Of a stretch of DNA of 6,271 nt, positions 1 through 5,986 are shown piece by piece (positions within the stretch are counted from its first letter, which is position 1; each line of letters begins with the position of its first letter). Source of the DNA: Deltaproteobacteria bacterium (GTDB lineage: Bacteria > Myxococcota > UBA796 > SXON01); assembly GCA_947483545.1 (NCBI GenBank), contig CANKNP010000306.1, forward strand, positions 1 through 6,271, in the 5' to 3' direction. Made by a program: the position numbers and the translations under genes. Under the pieces are notes generated by a model, which did not search any database, was not told where the DNA came from, and saw nothing but the letters and a program-made list of their open reading frames with translations.

Positions 1-1155
1 AAGCTGGGGGTCACCGGCTTTGCGGTGGACAAGTTCCCCGTCACGGCCTCCAAGTTGAGCGTGCTCGGCAGCCTCGCCCTGTGGGCCGTTCACGCGATTG
101 TCTACCGCACGCCTCCGCTGCGCTGGCACCCCGTCCTGACGGCGCTCCTCGGCATGGTCAGCGCCACCGCGATTTGCATCGCCTACTCGAACTCGATGAA
201 CGCGGGTCGGTTCACGCTCTTCGGTCTCGGCATGATGCTGGTGCTCGTCGCGCTCGTGTACGCCATCCTCGCCGAGGCCGATCTCGCCGCGTTGTACCGG
301 TTCCTTGCCGTGGGCATGTCGGCCGCGCTGGCGCTCTCCCTCCGCGGTGGGGGCGGCCGGGCGAGCGGGACGATGGGCGATCCGAACGAGTGGGCAACGC
401 TTGTGCTGCTCCTTGCGCCGTTCATCCTCGGTGGGCTGGCAGGCGACACCCACCCGCTGGCCCGATGGCTCCGTGTGGCGCTCATCTTCCTGGCACCTGT
501 GGGCATCCTCGTCAGCGCGTCCCGGTCTGCGCTGGTGGCCGGACTGCTCGTCAGTCCGGGGTGCGTCTACCTGCTGCGGCGACATCGGGCAGAGCAGGTC
601 GGGTGCGCGGTCACTGCGGCGGTCGCAGCGCCCTTGTTCTTCGACGTCGAGACGGCCGCGACCCGGTTTCAGAACTTGCTGGACAATCTGCGCGGGGGCG
701 CGGTCGAGCACGACGCGAGCTTTGAGGAGCGAAGTGAGCTGTTCCGCCAGGGCAAGCAGCTCTTTTTTGACCACTGGTTCATCGGCGCGGGGCCGGGCAA
801 TTTCAAGCAGGCCACCGGCTTCATCTCCCAGTCGGGCGACCTTCGGCCTGCCCACAACACGTACCTGGAGATCGCGAGCGAACAGGGCATCGTCGGGCTC
901 ATCCCGATGGTGTTGTTCGGGATCACCGTGGCCGTCACGCTCCGGCGCGCGCTGGCCGACGCCCCAGACGAGGCCCACCACCACCGGCTGCTGGGCGTCT
1001 CCCTCGGCTTGGGCGCGCTGACGCTGATGGCCGCGACCCTCGGGCTCTTGACCTTCGCGATGGCCTATCTGGTGCTCGGCATCGCGCTTGCCCTCGTCCA
1101 TCAGGCCCACGCGGCGGGCGCACCGGAGGCGCAAAAGGTGCCCGATGGCCGCTGA
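1..1155 (+). CDS. O-antigen ligase / polymerase family membrane protein (WaaL/Wzy type), 5' end missing
   Basis: Inner-membrane enzyme expected to polymerise or transfer lipid-linked oligosaccharide units on the periplasmic face. The frame is open from base 1, so the true start lies upstream; the GTG at 25 gives 376 residues and is only the first possible start here. Numbering from that GTG, many hydrophobic segments alternate with short loops. A GDPNEWA stretch at 118-124 and SASRSAL at 164-170 match conserved positions of this family. The large periplasmic loop holds GAGPGNF (254-260) and HNTYLEIASEQG (277-288), the hallmark of the Wzy_C domain. Family members are usually 400-450 residues, so perhaps 30-70 N-terminal residues are absent. 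The last codons (AGAPEAQK) come from a 24-base repeat also found in the glycosyltransferase gene. The stop overlaps the next gene by 11 bases, implying one transcript. Ligase and polymerase cannot be told apart from sequence alone. Confidence 0.88.
   Translation, partial: KLGVTGFAVDKFPVTASKLSVLGSLALWAVHAIVYRTPPLRWHPVLTALLGMVSATAICIAYSNSMNAGRFTLFGLGMMLVLVALVYAILAEADLAALYRFLAVGMSAALALSLRGGGGRASGTMGDPNEWATLVLLLAPFILGGLAGDTHPLARWLRVALIFLAPVGILVSASRSALVAGLLVSPGCVYLLRRHRAEQVGCAVTAAVAAPLFFDVETAATRFQNLLDNLRGGAVEHDASFEERSELFRQGKQLFFDHWFIGAGPGNFKQATGFISQSGDLRPAHNTYLEIASEQGIVGLIPMVLFGITVAVTLRRALADAPDEAHHHRLLGVSLGLGALTLMAATLGLLTFAMAYLVLGIALALVHQAHAAGAPEAQKVPDGR
1112..1135. repeat. 24-bp dispersed repeat, copy 1
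   Basis: These 24 bases are identical to 3305-3328; the core is GCGCACCGGAGGCGCAAA. Here they encode the last residues of the ligase-like protein and lie 9 bases before the flippase start codon. The AAAAGG Shine-Dalgarno-like run begins inside the repeat's 3' end. After the matched stretch both copies continue with A and GG, differing by one A. Confidence 0.8.
1133..1138 (+). promoter_or_regulatory. Ribosome binding site of the flippase gene
   Basis: AAAAGG lies 6 bases before ATG 1145 and decides that start over the upstream in-frame codon at 1088. A stronger-looking GGAGG at 1125-1129 is 15 bases away, which is too far to be preferred. The site is inside the coding sequence of the preceding gene. 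Confidence 0.5.
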
Positions 1156-2548
1156 GCCCCGCGGCAACCTCGGATCGCTCGGGCTGATCCAGGCCTTTCG
1201 GCTCGCCTCGGGGCTCGTCGTCAACGTCATGGTCATGCGAGGGCTCGGCGTCGAGGGCTTTGGCGTCTACGGATACGTGTCCACCCTCGTCGGCCTCGCC
1301 GCGTTCGGCGCCGGCATGGGCATGGACCGGTTGATCAAGCGGGAGATGGCTCGGGACGAAGCGCTCGCCGGCAAGCATGTCGCCACCGGCCTCGCCGCCG
1401 CCGCGCTGCTCTCCCTCGCGACCGGCGCGGCGCTGCTCGCTTGGGTCGCGCTGGTGGACGGGCGCCCCCAGGTCCTCGGCGCCACCGCCCTCGCCGCCCT
1501 CGCGCTCGGGCTCCAATCGCTCGCGGTCGTGCCCGTCTCGTACTTCCACGCTATTCGTCGCATGGGCCTCGGCGTGCGCGCCAACGCGGCGGGCCGCCTC
1601 GTTCTCACCGTTGCCACCGGCATTTTCCTCCTCCTCCACTTCGACGCCCGCGCCGTGTTCGCCGCCCAGGTGCTCGACGCCACCGTCGCCTTCGGTCTGC
1701 TCTGGCGCACCTACCGCACCCTCGACACGCCCCCCCTCCGCACCCGCTGGCCCGACGTGATCGGCCTCGTCCGCGCCGCCCTCCCCTTCGGCACCAACGC
1801 GCTGTGCGTCAGCATCTACTTGACCGTGGACGTCGTGCTGCTCGCCCATGCCCGGGGCGATGCCGACGTGGGCGTTTACCGCGGTGCGGTCATGCTCCTC
1901 ACGATGCTGACACTGCTCGCTGAGACGCTGTCCACTGGGGTGTTCCCCCGCATGGCCCGCCATCTCGGGCGTCCGGATCTTGCCGGGATCGAGCTGCGCT
2001 TTGCCTCGCGCGTGCTGCTCGCGTTCAGCATCCCCGCCGCAGTTGGGGGCATGCTCACCGCCGAGCCGCTCATGGTCCTCTTGGGCGGCCCCGACTACGC
2101 CGCGAGCGCCCTGCCTTTCCTCATGATGGTGCCCCTCCTCCCCCTGCGCTTTTTGAGCAACAGCTATGGGATGACGCTCTCCGCGCTCGACCGCCAGGAG
2201 GATCGCACCCGCGGGGCCGTGATCGCCGCGGGGTTCAACGTGCTCGTCAACCTCTACGCGATCCCCCGGTTCGGCGTGCTCGGCGCGGCGGGGACCACGC
2301 TCTTGACCGAGCTGCTGCTCTACCTCTGGACGCAGTGGCGCGTGCTTCCGCTGGTGGACCGGCTGGACCTCGGCCGGCCGCTCGTCCGCGTGGCGATCCC
2401 GACCCTGGCGATGGGCCTCGGCATCGCCGTACTGCCCGATCTGCACGTTGTACTGCGGATCGTCGTCGGGGTGGCGATCTTCGCGGTGATCGGCCGACTT
2501 ACGGACGCCTGGCACCCGAGCGACCTTCGTCGCCTGCGGGAGGTATAG
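1145..2548 (+). CDS. Polysaccharide / oligosaccharide flippase, Wzx (MOP superfamily)
   Basis: Multi-spanning inner-membrane protein expected to flip undecaprenyl-linked oligosaccharide from the cytoplasm to the periplasm. The 467-residue length is normal for the family and hydrophobicity suggests 12-14 membrane helices. Family signatures are visible: LGVEGFGVYGYVSTLV (34-49), DVVLLAHARGDADVGVYRG near 229-247, and NVLVNLYAIPRFGVLGAAG around 365-383, the usual N..N..lip.fG..GAA block. The C-terminal tail DLRRLREV (460-467) is charged and cytosolic-like. I chose ATG 1145 because AAAAGG at 1133-1138 lies 6 bases upstream and the product begins directly before the first helix. An upstream start at 1088 would add 19 arginine-rich residues inside the ligase gene. 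It overlaps the ligase stop by 11 bases, so translation is probably coupled. The TAG stop at 2546-2548 directly abuts the structured repeat element. Confidence 0.9.
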   Translation: MAAEPRGNLGSLGLIQAFRLASGLVVNVMVMRGLGVEGFGVYGYVSTLVGLAAFGAGMGMDRLIKREMARDEALAGKHVATGLAAAALLSLATGAALLAWVALVDGRPQVLGATALAALALGLQSLAVVPVSYFHAIRRMGLGVRANAAGRLVLTVATGIFLLLHFDARAVFAAQVLDATVAFGLLWRTYRTLDTPPLRTRWPDVIGLVRAALPFGTNALCVSIYLTVDVVLLAHARGDADVGVYRGAVMLLTMLTLLAETLSTGVFPRMARHLGRPDLAGIELRFASRVLLAFSIPAAVGGMLTAEPLMVLLGGPDYAASALPFLMMVPLLPLRFLSNSYGMTLSALDRQEDRTRGAVIAAGFNVLVNLYAIPRFGVLGAAGTTLLTELLLYLWTQWRVLPLVDRLDLGRPLVRVAIPTLAMGLGIAVLPDLHVVLRIVVGVAIFAVIGRLTDAWHPSDLRRLREV

Positions 2549-2608
2549 ATGACCTCGGCGGAACTGAAGCCCCTGCGGATGCCGAAGTCCAGGCCGGACC
2601 GCGTCGGG

Positions 2609-2639
2609 CCTCCCGGTCCGGTACTCCGGAGCCGGGAGG
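2609..2639. repeat. Hairpin A of the structured element (TACT loop)
   Basis: CCTCCCGG (2609-2616) pairs with CCGGGAGG (2632-2639). Directly inside, TCCGG (2617-2621) pairs with CCGGA (2626-2630), leaving a TACT tetraloop and a single bulged G at 2631. GGTCCGGT (2615-2622) could instead pair with ACCGGACC (2640-2647), so alternative folds exist. Confidence 0.7.
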
Positions 2640-2644
2640 ACCGG

Positions 2645-2674
2645 ACCCAAGTTTCGGTACTCCGACACTTGGGT
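2645..2674. repeat. Hairpin B of the structured element (TACT loop)
   Basis: ACCCAAGT (2645-2652) pairs with ACTTGGGT (2667-2674). After one T/C mismatch, TCGG (2654-2657) pairs with CCGA (2662-2665) around the same TACT tetraloop as hairpin A. The architecture matches hairpin A while the stem bases differ, so pairing rather than sequence is what the two share. Confidence 0.7.
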
Positions 2675-2693
2675 AGCGTCCGGCCCGGGGGGC

Positions 2694-2716
2694 GTGGGGG
2701 GCCTAAAGCCCCCCAC
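2694..2716. repeat. G/C hairpin of the structured element
   Basis: GTGGGGGGC (2694-2702) pairs perfectly with GCCCCCCAC (2708-2716) around a CTAAA loop. It is strong enough to pause RNA polymerase, but no T run follows on either strand, so an intrinsic terminator is not supported. Confidence 0.65.
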
Positions 2717-2761
2717 AGAACAAGGAAGTTGAGACGCGCTGAAGTGCTCAAGACTTCCGCC

Positions 2762-2766
2762 GAGGT
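2762..2766 (+). promoter_or_regulatory. Ribosome binding site of the glycosyltransferase, inside the right inverted repeat
   Basis: GAGGT lies 8 bases before the TTG at 2775 and fixes that rare start. It belongs to the right terminal inverted repeat, so the left repeat (ACCTC, 2552-2556) can base-pair with it and could hide it in the mRNA. Confidence 0.55.
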
Positions 2767-2774
2767 CATGTAGC

Positions 2775-3938
2775 TTGCGCATCGTCGAGGTCGTGCCCTC
2801 CCTGCATGTTGGCGGCGCCGAGCGGGTCGTCGCGCTGCTCGCCCGGGGGCTCCAGGACCTCGGCCACGAGGTCACCGTGATCTCGCTGTATGCCCCGGCG
2901 GAGACGTGGATCGAAGCGGAGCTGAAGGCGGCGGGCGTGTCCTGCCGCTGGCTGGGAAAGCGGCCAGGGCTGGATCTTCGCATCGTGCCCCGGCTCGCTC
3001 GGGAGCTACGGGCGCTGCGCCCCGACGTCGTCCACACCCACCTGCACACGGTCAAGTATGCGTGGCCGGCAGCCGCCCTGCAACGACACCGCCCCGCGCT
3101 CTTCCACACGATCCACAACCTCGCCCTCCACGAGATCGAAGCCTCTGGGCGCGCCTTGCACCAGGTTGCGTTCCGGGCTGGCGTCGCCCCGATCGCCATC
3201 GGCGAGGCTGTCGCGGAGAGCATTCGGCAGGTTTACCGCCTGGAGCCGCGGGCGATCATCCCGAACGGCATCCCGGTCGCGAGCTACGCGCCGCAGCCAG
3301 GCGACGGCGGGCGCACCGGAGGCGCAAAGGACCGCGAGGCGGTTCGGGCGGAGCTGGGCATCCCCGCGGACGCGCCTATGCTCCTGGCAGTGGGCCGGCT
3401 CAACGTCCAGAAGGATCATGCGGGGCTGCTGGAGGCATTCGCGACGGCCACGGCGGAGGGCGATGCGCACTTGCTGATCGCAGGGGAGGGGGAGCTTCGA
3501 AGCGCGCTGGAGTCCCAAGCGCGGGCGCTCGGGATCGAAGGGCGCGTTCAGCTCCTCGGGGTGCGGTCCGACCTGCGACGACTGTTCGCTGCGGCAGATC
3601 TCTTCGTGCTGGCGTCGCGCTGGGAGGGCAACCCGCTCACCGTGATGGAGGCGATGGCGGCCGGGAAGCCGGTGCTGGCGACCGCGGTCGGGTGTGTGCC
3701 GGAGCTGGTGCCGGCGGGGGCGGGGTGGCTGGTCGCCCCCGGGGATGTGGGGGGGCTGGCCAGGGGGATCGCGACGTTCCTCGGGGATCAGGAGGGCGCG
3801 CGGGCGATGGGCCAGCGCGGGCTGGAGATCGCGGTCGCACGGTTTGACGTGGCGGAGATGGCGCGGCGGTATGGGGAGGTGTTTGGCGGGCCAGCCCGTG
3901 GGCTGCGCACGCACCGCCGCCCCAACGCCCTGGAATGA
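2775..3938 (+). CDS. Glycosyltransferase family 4 (GT-B fold)
   Basis: Cytosolic retaining glycosyltransferase expected to add a sugar from a nucleotide-sugar donor to a lipid-linked polysaccharide precursor. The 387-residue length is standard. The N-terminal Rossmann domain opens with MRIVEVVPSLHVGGAERV, including the GGAER glycine loop (13-17), and HTHLHT (87-92) is the usual acceptor-side motif. IPNGI at 162-166 marks the interdomain linker. The C-terminal donor domain starts near PMLLAVGRLNVQKD (201-214) and carries the E-x7-E motif, E284 and E292 in EGNPLTVME. The start is TTG: it gives the canonical first strand, has GAGGT 8 bases upstream, and the only in-frame ATG nearby is far downstream. 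Residues 178-185 (GGRTGGAK) come from a 24-base repeat placed in the variable loop after the linker. Donor and acceptor sugars cannot be named. The context is surface polysaccharide synthesis with the flippase and ligase upstream. Confidence 0.93.
   Translation: MRIVEVVPSLHVGGAERVVALLARGLQDLGHEVTVISLYAPAETWIEAELKAAGVSCRWLGKRPGLDLRIVPRLARELRALRPDVVHTHLHTVKYAWPAAALQRHRPALFHTIHNLALHEIEASGRALHQVAFRAGVAPIAIGEAVAESIRQVYRLEPRAIIPNGIPVASYAPQPGDGGRTGGAKDREAVRAELGIPADAPMLLAVGRLNVQKDHAGLLEAFATATAEGDAHLLIAGEGELRSALESQARALGIEGRVQLLGVRSDLRRLFAAADLFVLASRWEGNPLTVMEAMAAGKPVLATAVGCVPELVPAGAGWLVAPGDVGGLARGIATFLGDQEGARAMGQRGLEIAVARFDVAEMARRYGEVFGGPARGLRTHRRPNALE
3305..3328. repeat. 24-bp dispersed repeat, copy 2 (inside the glycosyltransferase gene)
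   Basis: Identical over 24 bases to 1112-1135 but read in another frame, giving glycine-rich residues 178-185 of the glycosyltransferase. It sits between the IPNGI linker and the donor domain, a loop that tolerates insertions in GT4 enzymes. Confidence 0.8.
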
Positions 3939-3967
3939 CTTGACCTGGCGCCGGGCTGGCCCAACCC

Positions 3968-4041
3968 GCACCGTTACAGGTGGAAGGCGACGGGCTCGGC
4001 GTCTTCGACGAACCGTCGCATTCCGCCGGTAGGAACGGTGC
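3968..4041 (+). other. Long imperfect hairpin in the convergent gap
   Basis: GCACCGTT (3968-3975) pairs with AACGGTGC (4034-4041). GGTGGAA (3979-3985) pairs with TTCCGCC (4021-4027) using one G-U wobble. GCGACGG (3987-3993) pairs with CCGTCGC (4013-4019), and CGTC/GACG (4000-4003 with 4007-4010) closes the tip. The wobble works only in plus-strand RNA, so a 3' end structure of the polysaccharide transcript is more likely than a minus-strand one. The hairpin lies 29 bases after the glycosyltransferase stop. No T run follows. Confidence 0.5.
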
Positions 4042-4049
4042 AAGGAGAC

Positions 4050-4091
4050 CGCCGGTCCGCGCGCGAGGTTCGCCGAGCGCGCGGACCGGCG
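4050..4091. terminator. Bidirectional terminator-like hairpin between convergent genes
   Basis: CGCCGGTCCGCGCGC (4050-4064) is the exact reverse complement of 4077-4091, giving a 15-bp stem with a 12-base loop. It ends 4 bases before the stop of the DUF4920 lipoprotein gene and lies 111 bases after the glycosyltransferase stop, as expected for a shared terminator. No T run follows on either strand, so termination could be weak or it may chiefly protect 3' ends. Confidence 0.6.
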
Positions 4092-4095
4092 TACC

Positions 4096-4575
4096 TCACA
4101 TCACCCGAACGCCCACGGCGTCCATCAAAAACGTTTTCGGCGCCACCGTAATGCTCGCAGGGTCCTTCCCCGCGTCCTCGGCGTAGTGCTTCGCCTCCTC
4201 CAGCGGCATGACCTCTGAGGAGAACGTGCCCTTTACAACCACCGTTTTCCCCGCGGCGTCGGCCGGGAGGAAGATCGCGTACTCCTTGTCCTTCACCATC
4301 ACGTTCACCTCCGGGTTCGACGTCCCGATGGTGTGCCAGCAACCCTTCTTCTGACAGACCTCCCGGATCACGCCCTTCACCGTCAACTCCTTGCCCACCC
4401 ACTGGTCCGCCTCGGCGATGAGCTGGTCCACCGGCAGCGCGGCGGCCGGGTCCACGTCAACCCCAAGTCGATCTGCGGGCGGCGCGAGGGCAACTTCGGC
4501 GGTTGGCGGTGGCAAAACGGGCTCGGCGACGGGGGCTGGGGCCTGGCTGCAAGCAAGGAGAAGCAGGGGGATCAT
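4096..4575 (-). CDS. Predicted lipoprotein with DUF4920-like domain
   Basis: A 159-residue protein expected to be lipid-anchored in the envelope; its biochemical role is unknown. The start MIPLLLLACS has a lipobox ending in C9, with only 8 residues before it and no positive charge, shorter than a textbook lipoprotein signal. A proline/alanine-rich linker follows (about 11-50). Residues about 52-157 resemble DUF4920: GKELTVKGVIREVCQKKGCW contains C74-x4-C79-W80, followed by YAIFLPADAAGKTVVVKG (99-116) and KHYAEDAGKDP (129-139). The two cysteines suggest metal binding or a disulfide, but this is inference. I chose ATG 4575 because GGAG lies 6 bases upstream and it gives the lipobox; the frame is open further upstream to 4896 but overlaps the neighbouring gene. 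It follows the PPC lipoprotein gene by 55 bases, so they probably share a transcript. Confidence 0.85.
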   Translation of the reverse strand: MIPLLLLACSQAPAPVAEPVLPPPTAEVALAPPADRLGVDVDPAAALPVDQLIAEADQWVGKELTVKGVIREVCQKKGCWHTIGTSNPEVNVMVKDKEYAIFLPADAAGKTVVVKGTFSSEVMPLEEAKHYAEDAGKDPASITVAPKTFLMDAVGVRVM

Positions 4576-4580
4576 CGGTC

Positions 4581-4593
4581 GCTCCGGAGGAGC
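4581..4593 (-). promoter_or_regulatory. Small hairpin covering the DUF4920 gene's ribosome binding site
   Basis: On the minus strand GCTCC pairs with GGAGC across a 3-base loop, and the GGAG of the 3' arm is the Shine-Dalgarno sequence. The stem is only 5 bp, so it could tune translation slightly, but may be chance in GC-rich DNA. Confidence 0.3.
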
Positions 4594-4630
4594 GGCGGGG
4601 CTAACCGGCCCTGCGAAACCCGGCGCTGCC

Positions 4631-5986
4631 CTATTCCAACTGGCTTGTGCTCGCGTGCGCCGCAAATTGATAAAAGGCGCCCTCCCCTTCGCCAGTGTTG
4701 GACCCCGTCCCCCCAAAACGGACGTAATATTCCCCGGCCGCGAACGGCCCGGCGTTCCACAAGTATTCATCCGCCCCCGCGGTGGCCTCGACCCCGGCCA
4801 CGACGTTGCCCTCGCTGTCCAACACATCCACCGCGGCCACAAGCTGGCCCCCATATTGTTGGGCGCCGTAGAACACGGAGACGTAGGAATCGTCATCGTC
4901 GATGGTCAGGCCCCAGACGTCCACATCCTCGAGGGTGTCGATGTGACCGCTGCCATAGCCTGCGACCCAGGTGCCGATGTCAGGCTCCTGGTCGGTCAGA
5001 TCCAGCGTGTCGGCCTCGACCACCGTGTCGTTTGGCTCCGATTCGCGATCATTGCCGTAGCCCTCCTCGCGCACGAGCGCGAAAATAACGCCCCAATACG
5101 TCTCGCCGGTGCCCCCGCCCGCGTCGGTCACCTTCAGGACATAGGTGTCCCCCTGGGAGTTGATCAGCGCCCCGTAGTCGTCCAGCGTGGGTTCCTGCTT
5201 CGCAAGGATCTCCTGCCCATCTGAATTGTAGAGCGTCAGGCTCTCCGTCAACGTCGAGGCGCTCAGGCCCGTGCTGGTCACGAACACCATCGCTGTATTG
5301 GACCATTCGGTGTCGAAACGAACGTAGTCCGAGGCATCGTCGCCGCTCTGCAGCACCACGGGGATGCTGTACCAGGAGTCGGCGGTCTCCAGCGTGGTCT
5401 CGAGCCCGGAGGACTGTAACGAGTCGGGCTCCGCGCCCCCATCACCCAGGTCCTTGGCCGTCACCGTAAAAGTGACGTCCGCGGCGGCGCGTCCGGCTTT
5501 GTCCTCGACGCTGACCGTGTAGGTCCCGGCAGCCGAGAGCCAGGCATAGGCGACCGAATCGTAGGTCGAGACGTTGCCGCCCGGGTGCTCGTCCTCCTGG
5601 GCAAGCAAGGTTCCATCCGGGCTGTAGATTGTGACAATCGTGTCGAGGTAGTCATCCTCGAGGTCCTCGTCGTCCACCAGCGTGTCCACGCGGATGAACT
5701 GCCCGCCCTCGGACGGAAAGGAGAACCAGTCGACGTCGCCGGCCGGGTCGATGTGGCCGTCGCCGTCGAGGTAGCCGTCCGCGTTCTCGCCAAGCGGCGT
5801 CGGGTTGTCCAACGCATCCCGATCGCCCGTGACACACACGTTCGCGTCGCAAATCTCGGTGGAGGCGCACGCGTCGTCGTCCACACACTCGGGCGCGGTG
5901 TCGTCTCCGCCGGTCGGACCGGTCTCGGTGGTCTTCGGGCCGCAGGCGGTGAACAGAAGGAACGAGGCGGGTAGGAGGAGGTGCAT
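4631..5986 (-). CDS. Predicted lipoprotein with three tandem PPC-like beta domains
   Basis: A 451-residue, strongly acidic secreted protein of unknown role, probably lipid-anchored and surface- or periplasm-facing. The signal MHLLLPASFLLFTAC ends in lipobox cysteine C15. A threonine/glycine linker leads to four cysteines, C34, C40, C46 and C51, in an acidic C-x5-C-x5-C-x4-C arrangement likely forming two disulfides. Three repeats of a pre-peptidase C-terminal (PPC)-like fold follow: about 60-178 (GDVDWFSF at 83-90, GTYTVSV at 154-160), 185-305 (DTYVLKV at 280-286) and 316-445 (ESEPNDT at 315-321, EDVDVWGL at 353-360, GEYYVRFGG at 418-426). Such domains usually accompany secreted enzymes, yet no enzymatic domain is present. 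I chose ATG 5986 because it begins a signal peptide; the frame stays open for 50 more codons through the 31-base repeats, which looks accidental. No good Shine-Dalgarno sequence precedes it. The DUF4920 gene follows. Confidence 0.85.
   Translation of the reverse strand: MHLLLPASFLLFTACGPKTTETGPTGGDDTAPECVDDDACASTEICDANVCVTGDRDALDNPTPLGENADGYLDGDGHIDPAGDVDWFSFPSEGGQFIRVDTLVDDEDLEDDYLDTIVTIYSPDGTLLAQEDEHPGGNVSTYDSVAYAWLSAAGTYTVSVEDKAGRAAADVTFTVTAKDLGDGGAEPDSLQSSGLETTLETADSWYSIPVVLQSGDDASDYVRFDTEWSNTAMVFVTSTGLSASTLTESLTLYNSDGQEILAKQEPTLDDYGALINSQGDTYVLKVTDAGGGTGETYWGVIFALVREEGYGNDRESEPNDTVVEADTLDLTDQEPDIGTWVAGYGSGHIDTLEDVDVWGLTIDDDDSYVSVFYGAQQYGGQLVAAVDVLDSEGNVVAGVEATAGADEYLWNAGPFAAGEYYVRFGGTGSNTGEGEGAFYQFAAHASTSQLE

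Larger units (their letters stand above)
2549..2770. repeat. Structured, MITE-like element with 15-bp terminal inverted repeats
   Basis: The gap between flippase and glycosyltransferase begins with ATGACCTCGGCGGAA (2549-2563) and ends with its exact reverse complement (2755-2769). Inside are an 8-bp stem (2592-2599 with 2678-2685) that encloses two hairpins, a 9-bp G/C hairpin (2694-2716), and a 10-bp stem with a two-base bulge (2724-2733 with 2747-2758). TAG occurs on both outer flanks (2546-2548 and 2771-2773), which could be a 3-base target duplication. There is no transposase. The boundaries and structure are visible directly; mobility is inference. Alternatives are a REP/BIME-type palindromic cluster or a structured leader RNA for the glycosyltransferase. 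A 74-codon frame spans it exactly but looks like a by-product of the inverted ends. Confidence 0.7.

Noticed and set aside
1088..1144. Earlier flippase start at 1088
   Set aside because: It adds 19 Arg/Pro-rich residues with no likeness to Wzx N-termini and lacks a suitable ribosome binding site; ATG 1145 has AAAAGG 6 bases upstream.
935..3223. 762-codon open frame on the minus strand
   Set aside because: It runs antisense through the flippase and glycosyltransferase, has low-complexity Arg/Gly/Ala/Glu composition, crosses the structured element and shows no domain. Long antisense frames are expected in such GC-rich DNA.
3892..3905. CAGCCC-GT-GGGCTG palindrome near the glycosyltransferase stop
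   Set aside because: Six-base stems are common at this base composition, it lies within coding sequence and no T run follows.
3974..4402. Minus-strand frame ending in MRRFVEDAEPVAFHL, which looks protein-like and might be a gene remnant
   Set aside because: Its body is the shadow of the DUF4920 gene in another frame, and the ending lies inside the long hairpin at 3968-4041. Only about 15 residues look plausible and no start or family could be assigned.
4576..4896. Upstream extension of the DUF4920 lipoprotein to 266 residues
   Set aside because: The extra 107 residues overlap the end of the PPC lipoprotein gene in another frame, lack family similarity and would bury the lipobox signal. GGAG at the proper distance supports 4575.
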